This document shows positions 1 to 11,039 of a stretch of 64,000 nt of DNA, piece after piece (positions within the stretch are counted from its first letter, which is position 1; every line of letters begins with the position of its first letter). The DNA comes from Silene conica (taxonomy: Eukaryota > Streptophyta > Magnoliopsida > Caryophyllales > Caryophyllaceae), in the NCBI GenBank assembly GCA_029255685.2, contig CM055313.2, positions 71,216,641 through 71,280,640 on the forward strand, written 5' to 3'. Under the pieces are notes generated by a model, which had not been told where the DNA came from, made no database searches, and saw only the letters and a list, made by a program, of their open reading frames with translations. A program made the translations under genes and the position numbers.

Positions 1-1417
1 CGACGCCTGAACCGCCACCAAATCACGGTGGTTGCCACCACCGTACTATGGTGCAACCCCTAGCACGCATCTCTACACCTGACTCAATCCCAAAAAACCT
101 CGAAACCCGTACAAAACTCACTGGTCACAACAGCGACAACCCGCTCTTGCACCTGTTTCGTCCCTACCCTATAACCACGCCTTTAACCATCGACTACAAC
201 CACCCTAACCATTACCCATCACCACCCTCTACACCCACAACACCCACGACTCCCTGGTTGAAAACACCAGACCTCGAAACCCCAACAACCCCCTGAAACA
301 ACCGTCACAAAAGGGCATCACCACACGCCTCTGATCAGCGTTTTTCTCCCCTGTTTCCCTCTAACACTGCCGCCCTTAAACAACCCGGCTTTTGGTAGTG
401 TTCCAGCCACCACGAGCCACCCTACAAGACACCCATGCAATCTACCAAAGCCCTACTACCATGCCCACAAGCTCGTACTCTAAATTAGACCCAAAACGGC
501 AACGAACAGCAACAAAACAACCGAACAAACATTCATAAAACAGAGTACGTAGCTTTCATTGTCGACATAAGATGGGGCTGTAGGTGTTAGCATGGTGGTC
601 CTATGGTTGCTTATTGATGATATTCATGTTATTCACACTACAAGGGTTAAACTACAACAAAGAAACATACAAAACGATGGTCTCGAAGGGTACAAAAACC
701 ACTTACAAACTGCTGCAGCGAGAAGGATGAAAGCGATGGTGACGGTTGTTTCCTTCGTGTGCTTCCTCTCTCGTTTGCTCCTAGAACCTACTCACGGTGG
801 TTTGAGTTTCTGATTGAGGGTGAAGGAAGGCAGGAAGCTATGGAGGCTAGGGTTTTTACGAGATAAGAGGCAGGTAACCCATATGGGATTGGTTGAATGT
901 CGATGTGTGTACATGTGTTTGAGAGGTTAGGGCTGTTTGTTTTACATTGTATTGGGTGGGTATGTCGATGGGTGAAACCCTAGCCCAAGTCCAAGCCCAT
1001 CACCGATGGTCCATCACGCAACTCGAGACATTCTAATACGTTCCCGACTCGTAACTTAAAATAACCAAGTACATATAATTGATTTATACAAATCAAATTG
1101 ATTATGAGAAATACTTTTATGAGGATTAACATAAATATATATATAATAAAACAAGTATAGATTAGAAATAAATATAAGAATAGGAATTATATTTAATTAT
1201 AAATATTTTATCGAAATTAAAGAAATACGAGTGAAATGTCATTTTATGAAATAATTATCAAATATAAAATAATTACGAAATACGAAATAATCGTAGAAAT
1301 ACGATTTATAAAATAATAATAGTTTACGTGAAATACTTTATAAACATTCCGTTTGAAATACGTATATAAAACATGGTTTGACTACCGTTGACCGACGCTA
1401 AAATACGAGGTATTATA
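1..1417 (-). mobile_element. Partial Ty3/chromovirus-like LTR (3' LTR, minus strand)
   Basis: The right edge of this block meets a sequence whose reverse complement reads GGACGAAGTTCATTTTAAGG followed by a purine run (AGGAGGGAAGA). That is the usual end of a chromovirus internal region with its polypurine tract just before the 3' LTR. The LTR side then starts TATAATACC, close to the TGTAATACC/TGTAACACC starts of related LTRs in this window. The block therefore reads as a 3' LTR on the minus strand, cut by the window edge. The interior is rich in CCACC and CAACC on the left and AT-rich on the right. The small open frames at 48-296 and 592-813 have no recognisable domain and I do not call them genes. 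Confidence 0.55.
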
Positions 1418-1640
1418 GTCTTCCCTCCTTAAAATGAACTTCGTCCCGAAGTTCGCTACCCCGTAACGGTAAGGAAACATATAACAAGCAGGAAACAATC
1501 ACAAGTAGCACTTATATAGACTTTAAAACACGAAATGTTACAATGATCCTAAATTTCAAGACAAATCCGATAAAAACAAAACCAATCGGATGTCAGGAAG
1601 TACCGAAAAAGGCAAGGCCTTAGGTACTCACATTATCGGT
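1418..1640 (-). mobile_element. 3' end of internal region of the same chromovirus-like element
   Basis: This short piece contains the polypurine tract (about 1420-1433 on the minus strand) and the GACGAAGTTC block typical of the pol end of Ty3 chromoviruses. It then runs into sequence belonging to the CACTA remnant. The exact break point is not visible; 1640 is an estimate. No reading frame is left. Confidence 0.4.
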
Positions 1641-1789
1641 CGTAAAAACACCCTACAGTTGATGGATGAAATGGTAATTTCTTAGTTTTTACTTCACTTT
1701 TTCTTGTCTTGAATAATTTTTAAACAATTTTCACCCTTTGACAATCTTGAGTGTTTTTTTTAACAAGTGTCGTTGGATTTAAATTGCAG

Positions 1790-2520
1790 GCTGGAGAAGA
1801 TGGGAGGGATGTACCATCCGCCTTGAAGTTGCTGGAGAAGACAAAAAAGCATGCGAAGAAGGGTTGGCTATCAACGAAACCCAAAGCACTATTTGTAAGT
1901 TAACAGAAACTTTTCTTTATGTTTTAGTAATTTGGTTTACTAATTAATTAACGTATACTAATAACACTTTATTTTTGTTTTGTAGGACAAAGTTTTTCAA
2001 AGAAAGTCGAAAATGATAAGTGAAGGGATCCCGGAGCAAGATATCGACGACAACGAGATCTACTTCGAAGAACACAGCGGTTTCAACAAGAAAGGATTGA
2101 TACTCGGTATGGGAAATGCAGCCCCAGTCATTTACGAGCGTCGTCGTCACTCAAGTGCTGGGACCCAATCATCATACACTCCAGGTTTGTATTTTATAGT
2201 TTATTAAAAATTAAGACTAACCAATTATTTAACCGTTTATTAAATGAATATAATATCATGTTTGACTATTCATTGCAGGTATCGTCGGCAGAGTTCTTCG
2301 AGAGAATGCTCAGCTAAGAGAACGTGATCTCGAGACATCCCAAAGGCTGAAGGCAATTGAAGAGTTCTTAAGTCAACGGGGGGCGGAGTTCACTACTCAG
2401 AGCTGCAACCCGGGAGGCTTTTCTCAGCCGAGACGCGACTTCGATGATGATGGCGGCGACAATGCTAGGTCGGCCAGCCATTTCGCCACCCCACAGCCCA
2501 CCGACACGACCGTTAGATAG
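1790..2520 (+). pseudogene. TNPA-like CACTA-associated protein, last three exons (5' truncated)
   Basis: Three exons fit together without a frame break: 1790-1894, 1986-2184 and 2279-2520. Introns start with GT (1895, 2185) and end with AG (1984-1985, 2277-2278), after pyrimidine or T-rich stretches. Exon 1 (35 codons) is lysine-rich. Exon 2 contains a run ending in LILGMGNAAP, resembling the G-x-G block near the end of plant En/Spm proteins of the Ptta/Transposase_24 type. Exon 3 begins with a leucine/arginine/glutamate stretch (VLRENAQLRERDLE) that looks like a coiled coil, then an acidic tail and TAG at 2518-2520. In En/Spm the TNPA protein binds the subterminal repeats, and such repeats follow directly here. 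Upstream exons are lost, so this copy cannot give a full protein. The family name rests on general resemblance and position. Confidence 0.65.
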
Positions 2521-2764
2521 ATTTTATTAGGTTGTTTAGTTGTTGTACCGCGGATTATGTTTAGTTTTTAGTTGGATGATCATTTGTAAAACCTTCATTT
2601 TAGTTATGAAAAGACGTTTTAAAAACCTTGTCTCCGACAAGTTCTTTGTTGCTGGGTTGTTTTTGCTGAAATTGCAGGTTTGGAGAGCATGCAAAAGGGA
2701 AAAATGAGCCATTTCATTGGAAATGGGGGGCTGGAAAAAGGGCTGAAACCGGAAAATCATACAG

Positions 2765-3223
2765 GAATGTGCGACGGAAATGTCTCAATTTGCGACGGAC
2801 TTTCCGTCGCAAACCTTGACCAGAAGTCAAGGTCAGTCAAGGTTTACGACGGAAAGTCCGTTGCAAATAGTCCCTTTTGCGACGGATTTTCCGTCGCAAA
2901 TCTTGACTGACTTTGACCAAAAGTCAAGGTCAGTCAAGATTTGCGACGGAAAATCCGTCGCAAAATGGATTATTTGCGACGGACTTTCCGTCGCAAACCT
3001 TGACTGACCTTGACTTCTGGTCAAAGTCAGTCCGTCGCAAAATAAGGTCAATCCGTCGCAAAAAGTTTGCGACGGCAAATTCCGTCGCAAAATAACTTTT
3101 TGCGACAAAAATAAGGGACAGACACAGTCCGTCGCAATTCTGTCGCAAAATCATCATTTGCGACGAATTTAACCCTTTTTGCGACGGACCATTCCGTCGC
3201 AAAGAGCGTATTGTTTTGTAGTG
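2765..3223. repeat. CACTA subterminal repeat array (TTTGCGACGG / CCGTCGCAAA)
   Basis: About 14 copies of TTTGCGACGG or its complement are packed into 460 bp, many as pairs forming perfect hairpins (for example around 2789, 2876, 2939, 2973, 3064 and 3178). Between them the sequence AAGTCAAGGTCAGTCAAG recurs. Subterminal arrays of this kind are the binding sites of TNPA in En/Spm. The open frames drawn through the array are by-products of the repeat. Confidence 0.85.
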
Positions 3224-3232
3224 GGTTTCAAT

Positions 3233-3358
3233 TTATTTATTTTGCACCGGGCCTTTATTTTTCTTAAGATGGCCCTGGACGTGGTCCATAAAAGAGCGTA
3301 ACCACGACTCCCTGGAGAAGGTGGCGGTAGGGCTCGGAGTTGCATTTGGATCAGTCAT
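3233..3358 (-). pseudogene. Copia Gag N-terminal fragment
   Basis: From ATG at 3358 the frame reads about 41 codons and includes SWLRSFMDHV, close to SWLRSFMDRC at the same place in the intact Copia Gag at 53018-53944. It ends at an AT-rich junction ten bases from the CACTA terminus, so it is only the start of Gag. No other Gag part was found on the far side of the CACTA element, so the break is not a simple insertion. Confidence 0.6.
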
Positions 3359-5470
3359 TTTAAAGGCGGATATTAAATGATCTAAAAATGAGAAAATAAA
3401 TAAACATGAGAAATCAATGAATTTAAAATCTTTTTAAACAAAGATATACAACATAATATAATCGATCTCACTCAAAGAATTATATAATGTATCGCAAGAC
3501 CCAAATCCTGATTTGGTGAGTTAACCCTTTAACTGGTTCTACATTATAACTCTTAGTCGACAAATTTCTTAGATTTATCTATTAGTCCACAATGATTTCA
3601 ATAGCTTGATTGAATCATTGTGTTGAGTTCAACTAGGTCACAACACACTACTTACCCGAGGTAGAAGGGGTCCATATGGAGATAACAACATGTCCTATAT
3701 GCCCACCGACGAACAAGGGATTCATAATTGTTTGATCTAGAAAGGCTAAAGTCTCAATTTTATAAAGAGTGAGATCCCATCACTATTTTAAACTCATTTA
3801 AGTGAACTATTTGATATGAGTAGGAATGAGTGATGGCAAAAAAAATATCATATGCCAAAATGCAAAATAATCTACATGAGTCATTTTACATGCATATAGG
3901 TGGTTTGGTTTAGGCAGAACATAATGATATGCAACATTCAAGCAATAAAGATAAGAACGTAAAACATTAAAATCCTAGTGTGGCTTAACCTATGAAAACA
4001 GTAAATACAACTTGGAATCCAATCACATGGACCCTAGAAGCTTCATGGATCACCGTTCTTCATCTCGAGATGTAAACTGGAAATAGAGACCCGGATGCAT
4101 CAAAATCCTCTTCTTCTTTTTCTTCTTTGTTCTAAGCTATTACAATGTAAATCCTATTTATATTTAATCTAAAATAAAGAAAAATTAAAATACAAAGCGG
4201 AGATGCGAGAACTCATAAATTACATCACTTGATTACTTTCCACCATTACCGAAAAGTAACCAAAAACTAAAGCCACACTAGATTACATGATTATACTTGA
4301 CAACAATTGTAAAAATAAATTCAACCTTTATTGAAAAACAGTATCATTAACAATATATTAAAACATTCATAATGCAATATTACCCAAACCACCATTAATT
4401 TTAAAATTACATGTCACACATGTAAACCATAATCCAAATAAATTCCAAACAATTTTAGAATCTAGTAAGTATCATCAATTAGATATAATAAACCTTTTAA
4501 AATAAATAAATGATTAAGTAACCGGAAAATTATCAAATAATTTTTGTTTATTTTCTTTCTTTCCCACGGCAATCACACGGTTATACCCCTTTTTTTTTTG
4601 AAAAAAATGTTACAATTACAAAACATCTTTTATAATTTAGTTAATATGAATATTATCTCATAATATAAATAAAAACGAAAACAAATAAAATAACCCTAAA
4701 ATCTAATTTTACGGTTTTAATACCCCTTTTTTTGTTATCTTTATAAATTTGTTCTAATTATAAATCTTTATTTATAATTTAGTTAATATAAATTATCATA
4801 TAATATTAATAATAACAAAAGCAACAAATCACAAAATTGAGGGTAGGGCCAAAAAAAAAAACTTATGGTCCAAGTTTACACGTTTTTTTTTTGTTTTTTT
4901 TTTGTTAAAAAAGGTAATTACCCATATTATCAAATAATATCATGTAAATTGACATATTTATAAGATATTATACTATTTCCTTAAATGGTATAATCAAGGT
5001 AGAAATAGATTTTGGAAATTTTACTAATTCGTGAACTTTCTTAAAATCACTCATAGTAGCACAAAAATCATCTCATAATTTTGTGTTATAGTTCTAATCA
5101 TATTAGGTTTTAAAAATTTCCAAATATTGTCATCAAGAATAACTTTTTAATTCATGTGAACAATATTCATTCATCTTAACAATTTAAAACAAATTAATCT
5201 AATTCTAACAATATCTTGATTGAACATTTAATAATCATTGATCTATATCATTGTTATGAGCATCATCATATGATAATTATTTTAACACTTAAAATAACAA
5301 AATAAAAAAAAATAAAAAAAAAAACGAAACAAAAAAAACGTGAACCAACCGTGACATATCACGAAAAAAAATTCAGACCGAAAAAAAAACTTTTTTTTTT
5401 TATAAACCGTGAAAAATATGTGTGCCGATGGATTTTAATTCTCAATTAATTATCAAAACGATTTTGAACC

Positions 5471-5484
5471 TGACCCTGATACCA
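5471..5484 (-). other. Primer binding site, tRNA-iMet type
   Basis: The minus strand reads TGGTATCAGGGTCA two bases inside the LTR edge at 5487. TGGTATCAG is the classic match to the 3' end of initiator tRNA-Met used by plant Copia elements. Confidence 0.8.
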
Positions 5485-5486
5485 CT

Positions 5487-6422
5487 TGTAGGAAATAATT
5501 TCTTAAATTACCCATAAAAGTATTAACTTAATTAATACTGCCAAGGATTATATCAAAAACGAATTGATATTAAAACAATAGAACTGAATTAATAGGACAA
5601 GGATCATAGAAATAACCTTTGGTCCTATATGAGATCGGCCTAAGAACAACCTAGTATAAACCCAAACTTCAAGGTAGAAGTTCTCCCTAGATTGCACCCA
5701 AGACGATTGAGAAAGATTCCCTCAAAGTTCCTCCTAAATTACTATTAATTATTTTAGAGCATTTATTTTGGGATTAAGATGATAAACTAATCAAGGAGAA
5801 TAAAAAGTTTTCTTTTTTTTTTTGTGTCCCCAAGCTCACGGCCGAAACCCTCTATATATAGGGTTTTGGGCTGTGTTGGTATTGTACTTCAATTAGGAAA
5901 CCTCATTATAATATAATATTTTGAGTCAGTTTCCTTATTCCGAACTTTCTTAAAATATCATATATATTTTAATACTTTTCGGTGTACAAATTAATTCCCG
6001 GAGAATATTCATTAATTATCTTATAATTAATTAATCCCAATTATATTATTCTATCATATATTAAAATATAATTAATAAACATAACTTTTATATATATTTA
6101 TTAGAATTAACATTTAATTCATTTCTCCTAGTTATTATTTAATCATATTAAATGTTTATCATCTACTTAACTACATTTAGATAAGTTTAGCGTTTATGTA
6201 ATTATATCAATATATAATCACATTTCTCAGTACTATCCTATAGGTGTGACCTTTAGGGATCAGCTGATTATCGCCACCATATGACAGTAACGTCAAACTT
6301 CTGGTGAGCCAATCGTTACCGATAAACGTTAATCAACTGATTAATATACTATGTATCCCTGCGTGATCCTGTCAAAGATTTACTCAAATAATCACACACT
6401 GTGGAGGACATTTACTCAAACA
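5487..6422 (-). repeat. Copia LTR (5' LTR of the truncated element)
   Basis: The LTR runs from TGTAGGAAATAA at 5487 to CTCAAACA at 6422 (plus strand). Its right third (about 6236-6422) is clearly related to the end of the Copia LTRs at 49273 and 56415: both share the CCTATAGGTGTGACCT block and GAGGACA near the terminus. It is inserted in or joined to chromovirus gag sequence that resumes at 6423. Confidence 0.7.
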
Positions 6423-6427
6423 ATAAC

Positions 6428-7003
6428 TGTGGTGCAGTTGGGCACAATAGACTAGAGTGTAGGAAGTTTGGGGGAGGTAGCTATTAGGGACCTTCCCAGG
6501 GAATTCGTGGGGCAATCAGGGGAAGAAGAACTACGGTAACTATAACTGTAAAGGCTATCAGAGATCCAATGAGGGAGGCAGCCAAACATCAGCGGCTACG
6601 CCTACCTCTTTGGCGACGACAATTCAAGGTGAGGGTCCGAAGAGTAGTGGCAATTTATATGCCATAGGGAATCAGGTTGCAGCTGAGGATGCGCACGTCG
6701 TGACCGGTACATTCTTTGTTCATGACTGTCCTAGTTTCATTTTGTTTGATCCTAACCCATTCGTTTTTGTCTGTAAGCCATGCTAGGAGTTTAGGGCTGA
6801 AATCCTTTGAGATAGCTAGTGATGAGGTATTTATACCTTCAGGGGAGCCGGTGGTGTGTCGCAAAGTGTATAGAGAAGTGTCTTTCGTAATAAGTCAGGT
6901 CGACTTTCTTATTGATCTGTTTGAGTTTCCATTGGACGGTTTTGAGATTATAGTCGAGATGGATTTGTTGGGTCGATACAAAGCTACTATTGGCGGTTAT
7001 TAG
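6428..7003 (+). pseudogene. Chromovirus Gag zinc knuckle and retropepsin remnant
   Basis: The knuckle begins CGAVGHNRLEC at 6428-6460. It has the Cys, His and last Cys of CCHC, but the first Cys is cut off by the Copia junction. The protease follows (VVTGTFFVHDC at about 6699-6730; HARSLGL at about 6778-6797). Between LFD (about 6742-6750) and the sequence coding for THSF, roughly five bases are missing. The catalytic D-S/T-G block is therefore destroyed and the frame shifts. The downstream part (ORF 6716-7003) keeps the flap and EMDLLGRY region of retropepsins. In an intact element the enzyme would cut the Gag-Pol precursor; this copy cannot. Confidence 0.7.
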
Positions 7004-8520
7004 AAGAAGGTGACCATGAGGGGACCTAAGGGAGTTAGAGTGTCTTACAAGGGCTTTGTAGTTAGACCCAAGGTCAAGATCATATCAGTCTTGATTTTGT
7101 GTCATGTGAGGGACACGGGAGTTGAGAAAGTGTCAGCGCAGAGCATTTCATTAGTGGGGGAGTTTCGAGATATCTTTCCTGAGGAGATTCCTGGGTTACC
7201 ACCCAAGCGAGACATCAATATCAGTGTTGAGCTGAAGCCGAGAACGTGACTTATTTCTAAGGCGCCTTACCGGATGGGTCTGAGAGAGTTAGAGAAGTTG
7301 AAGAAGCAACTCAATGATCTGTTAGACAATGAGTACATTCGACCTAGTGTATCAGCTTAAGGAGCACCAATGTTGTTCGTGAAGAAGAAGGATGGGAGTA
7401 TGAGATTGTGTATTGACTACCGTGAGCCGAACCATGCGACGATGAAGAGCCGTTATCCTTTGTTGAGGATAGATGACCTTTTTGACCAGCTGACTGGGGC
7501 TGGAGCGTTCTCGAAGATTGATTTGAGGTCGGGGTAACATCAATTGAGGATCAGGGATGGTGATATACCTAAGATGACCTTTAGGTCTAGGTATGGTCAT
7601 TATGAGTACGTGGTGATGTCGTTCGAGTTGACAAATGCACTTGTTGTGTTCATGGATCTGATGAACCATGTGTTTAGTCCATACCTGGACAATTTCGTGG
7701 TTGTTTTCATCGATGACATCTTGGTCTACTCTAAGACCAAGGAGGAGCATGAACAACATTTGAGGATTGTAATGTGGACTTTGAGGGACAATCAACTTTA
7801 TGCTAAGTTGTGTAAGTGTGAGTTATGGTTGGAGAAAGTACCGTTCTAGGGGCATGTGATCTCGAAAGAGGGTGTGGCTATGGATCCTAGTAAGATTGAT
7901 GCATTATCTAACTGGGAGGCTCCTAAGAATGAGTCCGAGGTGCGCAGTTTTCTGGGTTTGGCAGGATATTATAGACGGATTGTGAAAGACTTCTCCAAGA
8001 TTGCTAGACCTATGTCTGCACTTATGAGGAAGGATACCAGATTTCGCTGGGATGGGGAGTGTGAGAAGGCGTTCCAAATCCTTAATGAATGTTTGCTTAC
8101 ATCTCCTATCCTAGCTTTGCCAAAGGGGAGCGATAACTTCGAGGTGTATATTGATGCCTCGAAGAATGGGTTAGGATGTGTGCTGATGCAGAATTGGAAG
8201 GTGATTGCTTATGCGTCGAGACAATTTAAGCAGTACGAGGAAAACTACCATACTCACGATTTGGAGTTGGGTGGTATGGTCTTTGCGCTCAAGATTTGGA
8301 GGCATTACCTATATGGAGCAACTTTCAACATATACTTCTGATTTGGAGTCATTTTTAGTTGATTATAATGCCCCCGCATCAGTTCTTAGACCATAAGGGC
8401 CTGAAGTATATCTTTACCCAGAGGGAGGTTAATATGAGACAAACGAGGTGGATGGAGTTGATTGGTGATTATGATATGGAGATCGTGTACCATGAGGGAA
8501 AAAAACAAATGTGGTTGTTG
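7004..8520 (+). pseudogene. Chromovirus reverse transcriptase and RNase H, with stops
   Basis: Recognisable RT blocks in order are [20 protein letters not shown] (7368-7427), the motif A region KIDLRSG ending in a TAA stop (about 7536), FELTNA (motif B-like, 7623-7640), the catalytic [10 protein letters not shown] (7708-7737), and after a TAG at 7847 the thumb/connection GHVISKEGV and [23 protein letters not shown] (about 7944-8010). RNase H follows: [16 protein letters not shown] (about 8141-8190) and [20 protein letters not shown], to a frame break near 8340. At least four stops (about 7247, 7358, 7536, 7847) and a frameshift break it. The FIDD triad part is intact but the protein cannot be made whole. 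Confidence 0.85.
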
Positions 8521-8551
8521 ATTCCCTGAGTAGGAAAAGTGTGCATTCTTT

Positions 8552-9688
8552 ATGCACATCGATGTCTTTGATGATGTTGAGAGATGGGGTGGACCAGATG
8601 GATATTCATGTGATCAGAAAGGGGGGTGTGAAGGAGACTTGACAGTAGAGCCAGAGTTGGATGGTGAGATCAGAGAGAGTCAGTTGTTAGATCCTAAGTT
8701 CTTAGAGTGGAGGGCGAAGCTTGAGACAGGTGGACCGTCAAGGTTTTCTCTTAGTGATAATGGGTGTCTTCGTTTCGACGGTAGGTGGTATCTTCTGGAT
8801 AGTGCTGAGTTGAGGAAGATGATTCTGATAGAGGCTCACTGTGTACCTTATTCAGTGCATCCTAGTGGGGATAAATTGTATAGGGACCTTCAGCAGACTT
8901 TCTGGTGGCCGGGTATGAAGATGGATATTGTAGAGTTTGTGGCTCGATGTTTGACAAGTCAGCGAGTGAAGGGACAGCAGCATAGACCGCATGGCAAGAT
9001 TCAGTCCTTGGATGTACTAGAGTGAAAGTGGGAATCATGTCGATAGATTTCATTGTGGGGTTACCTTGATCTCAGAGGGGTAAAAATATGATTTGGGTGA
9101 TTGTGGACATGTTAACTAAGTCGGCTCATTTTATCCCCATAAAGGACACTTAGAGTAGGGCGAAGTTAGCAGTAGCCTATAGGAAGAATGTGGTCAGACT
9201 ACATGGGATTCCTAAGGATATTGCATTGGATCGGGATTCTCGCTTCATCTCGAGGTTTTGGCAGGAGTTGTAGGAGATGATGGTACCACCCTAAAGATGA
9301 GTACAACTTTTTATCCAGCTACAGATGGGCAGACTGAGCGCACCATCAAGACTCTAGAGGACATTCTGAGAGCTTGTGTGATGGAGTTTGGAGGTAGTTA
9401 GGAGGAGAGGCTGGATTTGATTGAGTTTTCCTACAATAACAGTTATCATACCAGCATTGGGATGACACCTTTTGAGGCCTTGTATGGGAGGCGATGTAGG
9501 AGTCCAATATGTTAGGATGACAGTTCCGAGGCTGCAGTGTTGGGTCCTCTGTTAGTTCAGGACATAATCGAGCAGGTTATGGTAATTTGACAAAAGATGA
9601 GGGCAGCTAAGGACCGACAGAAGAGTTATGCGGGCTTGTACCGTAAGGATATTGAGTTTCAGGTTGTGGATAAGGTGTTACTTAAGGT
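8552..9688 (+). pseudogene. Chromovirus integrase, degraded and C-terminally truncated
   Basis: An open stretch to 9025 covers the integrase zinc-binding region: EAHCVPYSVHPSGDKLYRDL, FWWPGMK, then RCLTSQRVKGQQHRPHGK. The usual C-x-x-C of the HHCC finger reads C-L-T-S here, so the last cysteine is lost. The core continues in broken frames (IWVIVDMLTKSAHFIPIKD, about 9091-9150; [18 protein letters not shown], about 9218-9271). The sequence ends at a VVDKVLLKV block at 9663-9688, just before the C-terminal and chromodomain part would begin. A Copia LTR fragment replaces the rest. Confidence 0.8.
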
Positions 9689-9870
9689 TGTTGGAGCATT
9701 TGTCCTCCACGCTTAATGCAACTACAATCTAAACCTCTTACACGATCACAAAGGGATACTTTGTATATTTATCAACTAATTAACGTAAATCAGTAACGAT
9801 TGGCTTTGCTAGAAGTTTGACATTACTATCATACTGATGGCGGTGATTGGTTGGTCCCTATCGGTCACAC
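9689..9870 (+). mobile_element. Copia LTR fragment (LTR start, plus orientation)
   Basis: It begins TGTTGGAGCATTTGTCCTCC, and its complement matches the end of the Copia LTRs near 6240-6422 and 50300-50507 (GAGGACA..., ATACTGATGGCGG, GGTCACAC blocks). About 180 bp survive; then the outer Athila LTR begins at TGTTAGG (9871). It is cut before the GTCACACCTATAGG segment is complete. Confidence 0.65.
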
Positions 9871-11039
9871 TGTTAGGTTCGGTCGTACACCTATGCAAAA
9901 ATAATTTTTCTAAACACAGATAAATTTAGCAATAGGGGTCGAAGACTGGGATACTCGCTTACGATTAGAAATTGCTAGAGAATAATCTCTGTCTTTATTC
10001 GATTTCGATTTGAGTTGGTTGTTTGGTTGGTTGTCACAATAATATTAAAAAGATAGTCTAGGGAATTCGAGTCGCGCATGCAAATGTTAAAACATATAAA
10101 AGATTTACTCGGAAACTAGTAAATATTATTAAATTGTGATAGGTCTATTAGAGATACGAAACTTACTATGTCGGTATCAACCTTAGGTCGGGTCCTAGAG
10201 TCACTCGCGTTAAAAACTAGGTCGGCCTACTAATCATGTTTGGTCTATTCGATTCCTAGTTTCTCAACATGTGGATCGAATTACAAGATTTAATCTAATA
10301 TTTTGTACATAAACCAAATATTATTTATTAAGTACAAACATGTTAAATAACAATATATGTAAAACCCCTCGCGAAAGCGGAAATGTAAACATACAAAAGT
10401 ACTAAAAATGCAGCGGAATTAAAACTTTTTAAAGTAAACAACATGCGAGAAGAATTAAACTGAAACAGGAACTAAAACTGAAATAAAACAAAATAGATAA
10501 GTAACAGTTCTAAGTATCAAAACCAAATATGTACAACAGCCTGGGATGGAACATCCCTACATGCACCAACAAAACAGTATCAAAAGAACTAAGAGTCTAG
10601 CTACTCGATAAATGTGTAAGTCATATGATGACAACAGGATCATCACTCGCTAGCTCTCTCGTGAACCCCGCTCCAACCTGCATGTACCTACATACATGAA
10701 AACATGTACGCCACAATCAGTGGGGAGTGACTAGAGTTCTCCTAGCCACCTTTTGTGACAACACGTAACACATAAAACAATACAGAATACTCCAACATAT
10801 ATAAACATGTGAAGCATAACATCTCATCAACTGTTCTCATACCATCGAGCAAACTCTAGTGCACGACTCTCAACCAACTTCATAAACCGTTAGGAAGAAG
10901 AGCCGGTTTCCCTACTGGTTACCCAGTCGGGGGGTCTTTCAATCCAACTATTTATGAAACCGATCATAGAGTCATCCAATGCCTTGGATGAACAACAACA
11001 AGGTCAAGTATAAACATCAACACCCATATCTGACACTAT

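Larger units (their letters stand above)
1641..3223 (+). mobile_element. 3' portion of a CACTA (En/Spm) DNA transposon
   Basis: The right terminus reads TTTTGTAGTG at 3214-3223, the complement of the CACTACAAAA terminus that defines CACTA elements. Inside it lie about 450 bp of subterminal repeats built on TTTGCGACGG and its complement, and upstream of these are three exons of a TNPA-type protein. A left CACTACA terminus followed by similar repeats was not found, so the 5' part is missing. Its place is taken by chromovirus sequence, which points to a deletion or later rearrangement. The bases to the right (GGT) would be one half of the 3-bp target duplication. Confidence 0.8.
3224..6422 (-). 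mobile_element. Truncated Copia element (gag start, leader, PBS, 5' LTR), minus strand
   Basis: Read on the minus strand the order is LTR (6422-5487), primer binding site (5484-5471), a leader of about 2.1 kb and the first codons of gag (3358 downwards), then an abrupt break at the CACTA end. The leader shares blocks with the leader of the intact Copia at 49273-57649, for example the TTAACCCTTTAA... GATTCTACCTTTA-like segment near 3515-3560 and 54150-54200. The rest of gag, all of pol and the other LTR are absent. The stretch 3360-5470 is otherwise AT-rich non-coding leader. Confidence 0.7.
6423..9688 (+). mobile_element. Degraded Ty3/chromovirus internal region (gag end to integrase)
   Basis: On the plus strand the order is zinc knuckle remnant, protease, reverse transcriptase, RNase H, integrase: the Ty3 order. 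The RT ([10 protein letters not shown]) and integrase wording (RGKNMIWVIVDMLTKSAHF) are typical of chromoviruses such as Tekay or Reina. The element starts at the Copia LTR edge (6422) and stops at a second Copia fragment (9689), so it has neither LTR here. Many in-frame stops and frameshifts show an old copy. Confidence 0.85.

Noticed and set aside
634..644. CACTACAAGGG as a possible left end of the CACTA element
   Set aside because: No TTTGCGACGG repeats follow it, and chromovirus sequence lies between it and the TNPA exons.
592..813. 73-codon frame as a host gene
   Set aside because: It lies in the LTR-like block, has no motif and no supporting exon structure.
2680..3202. Several overlapping frames with CDGLSVANLD repeats on both strands
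   Set aside because: They are produced by the CACTA subterminal hairpin repeats.
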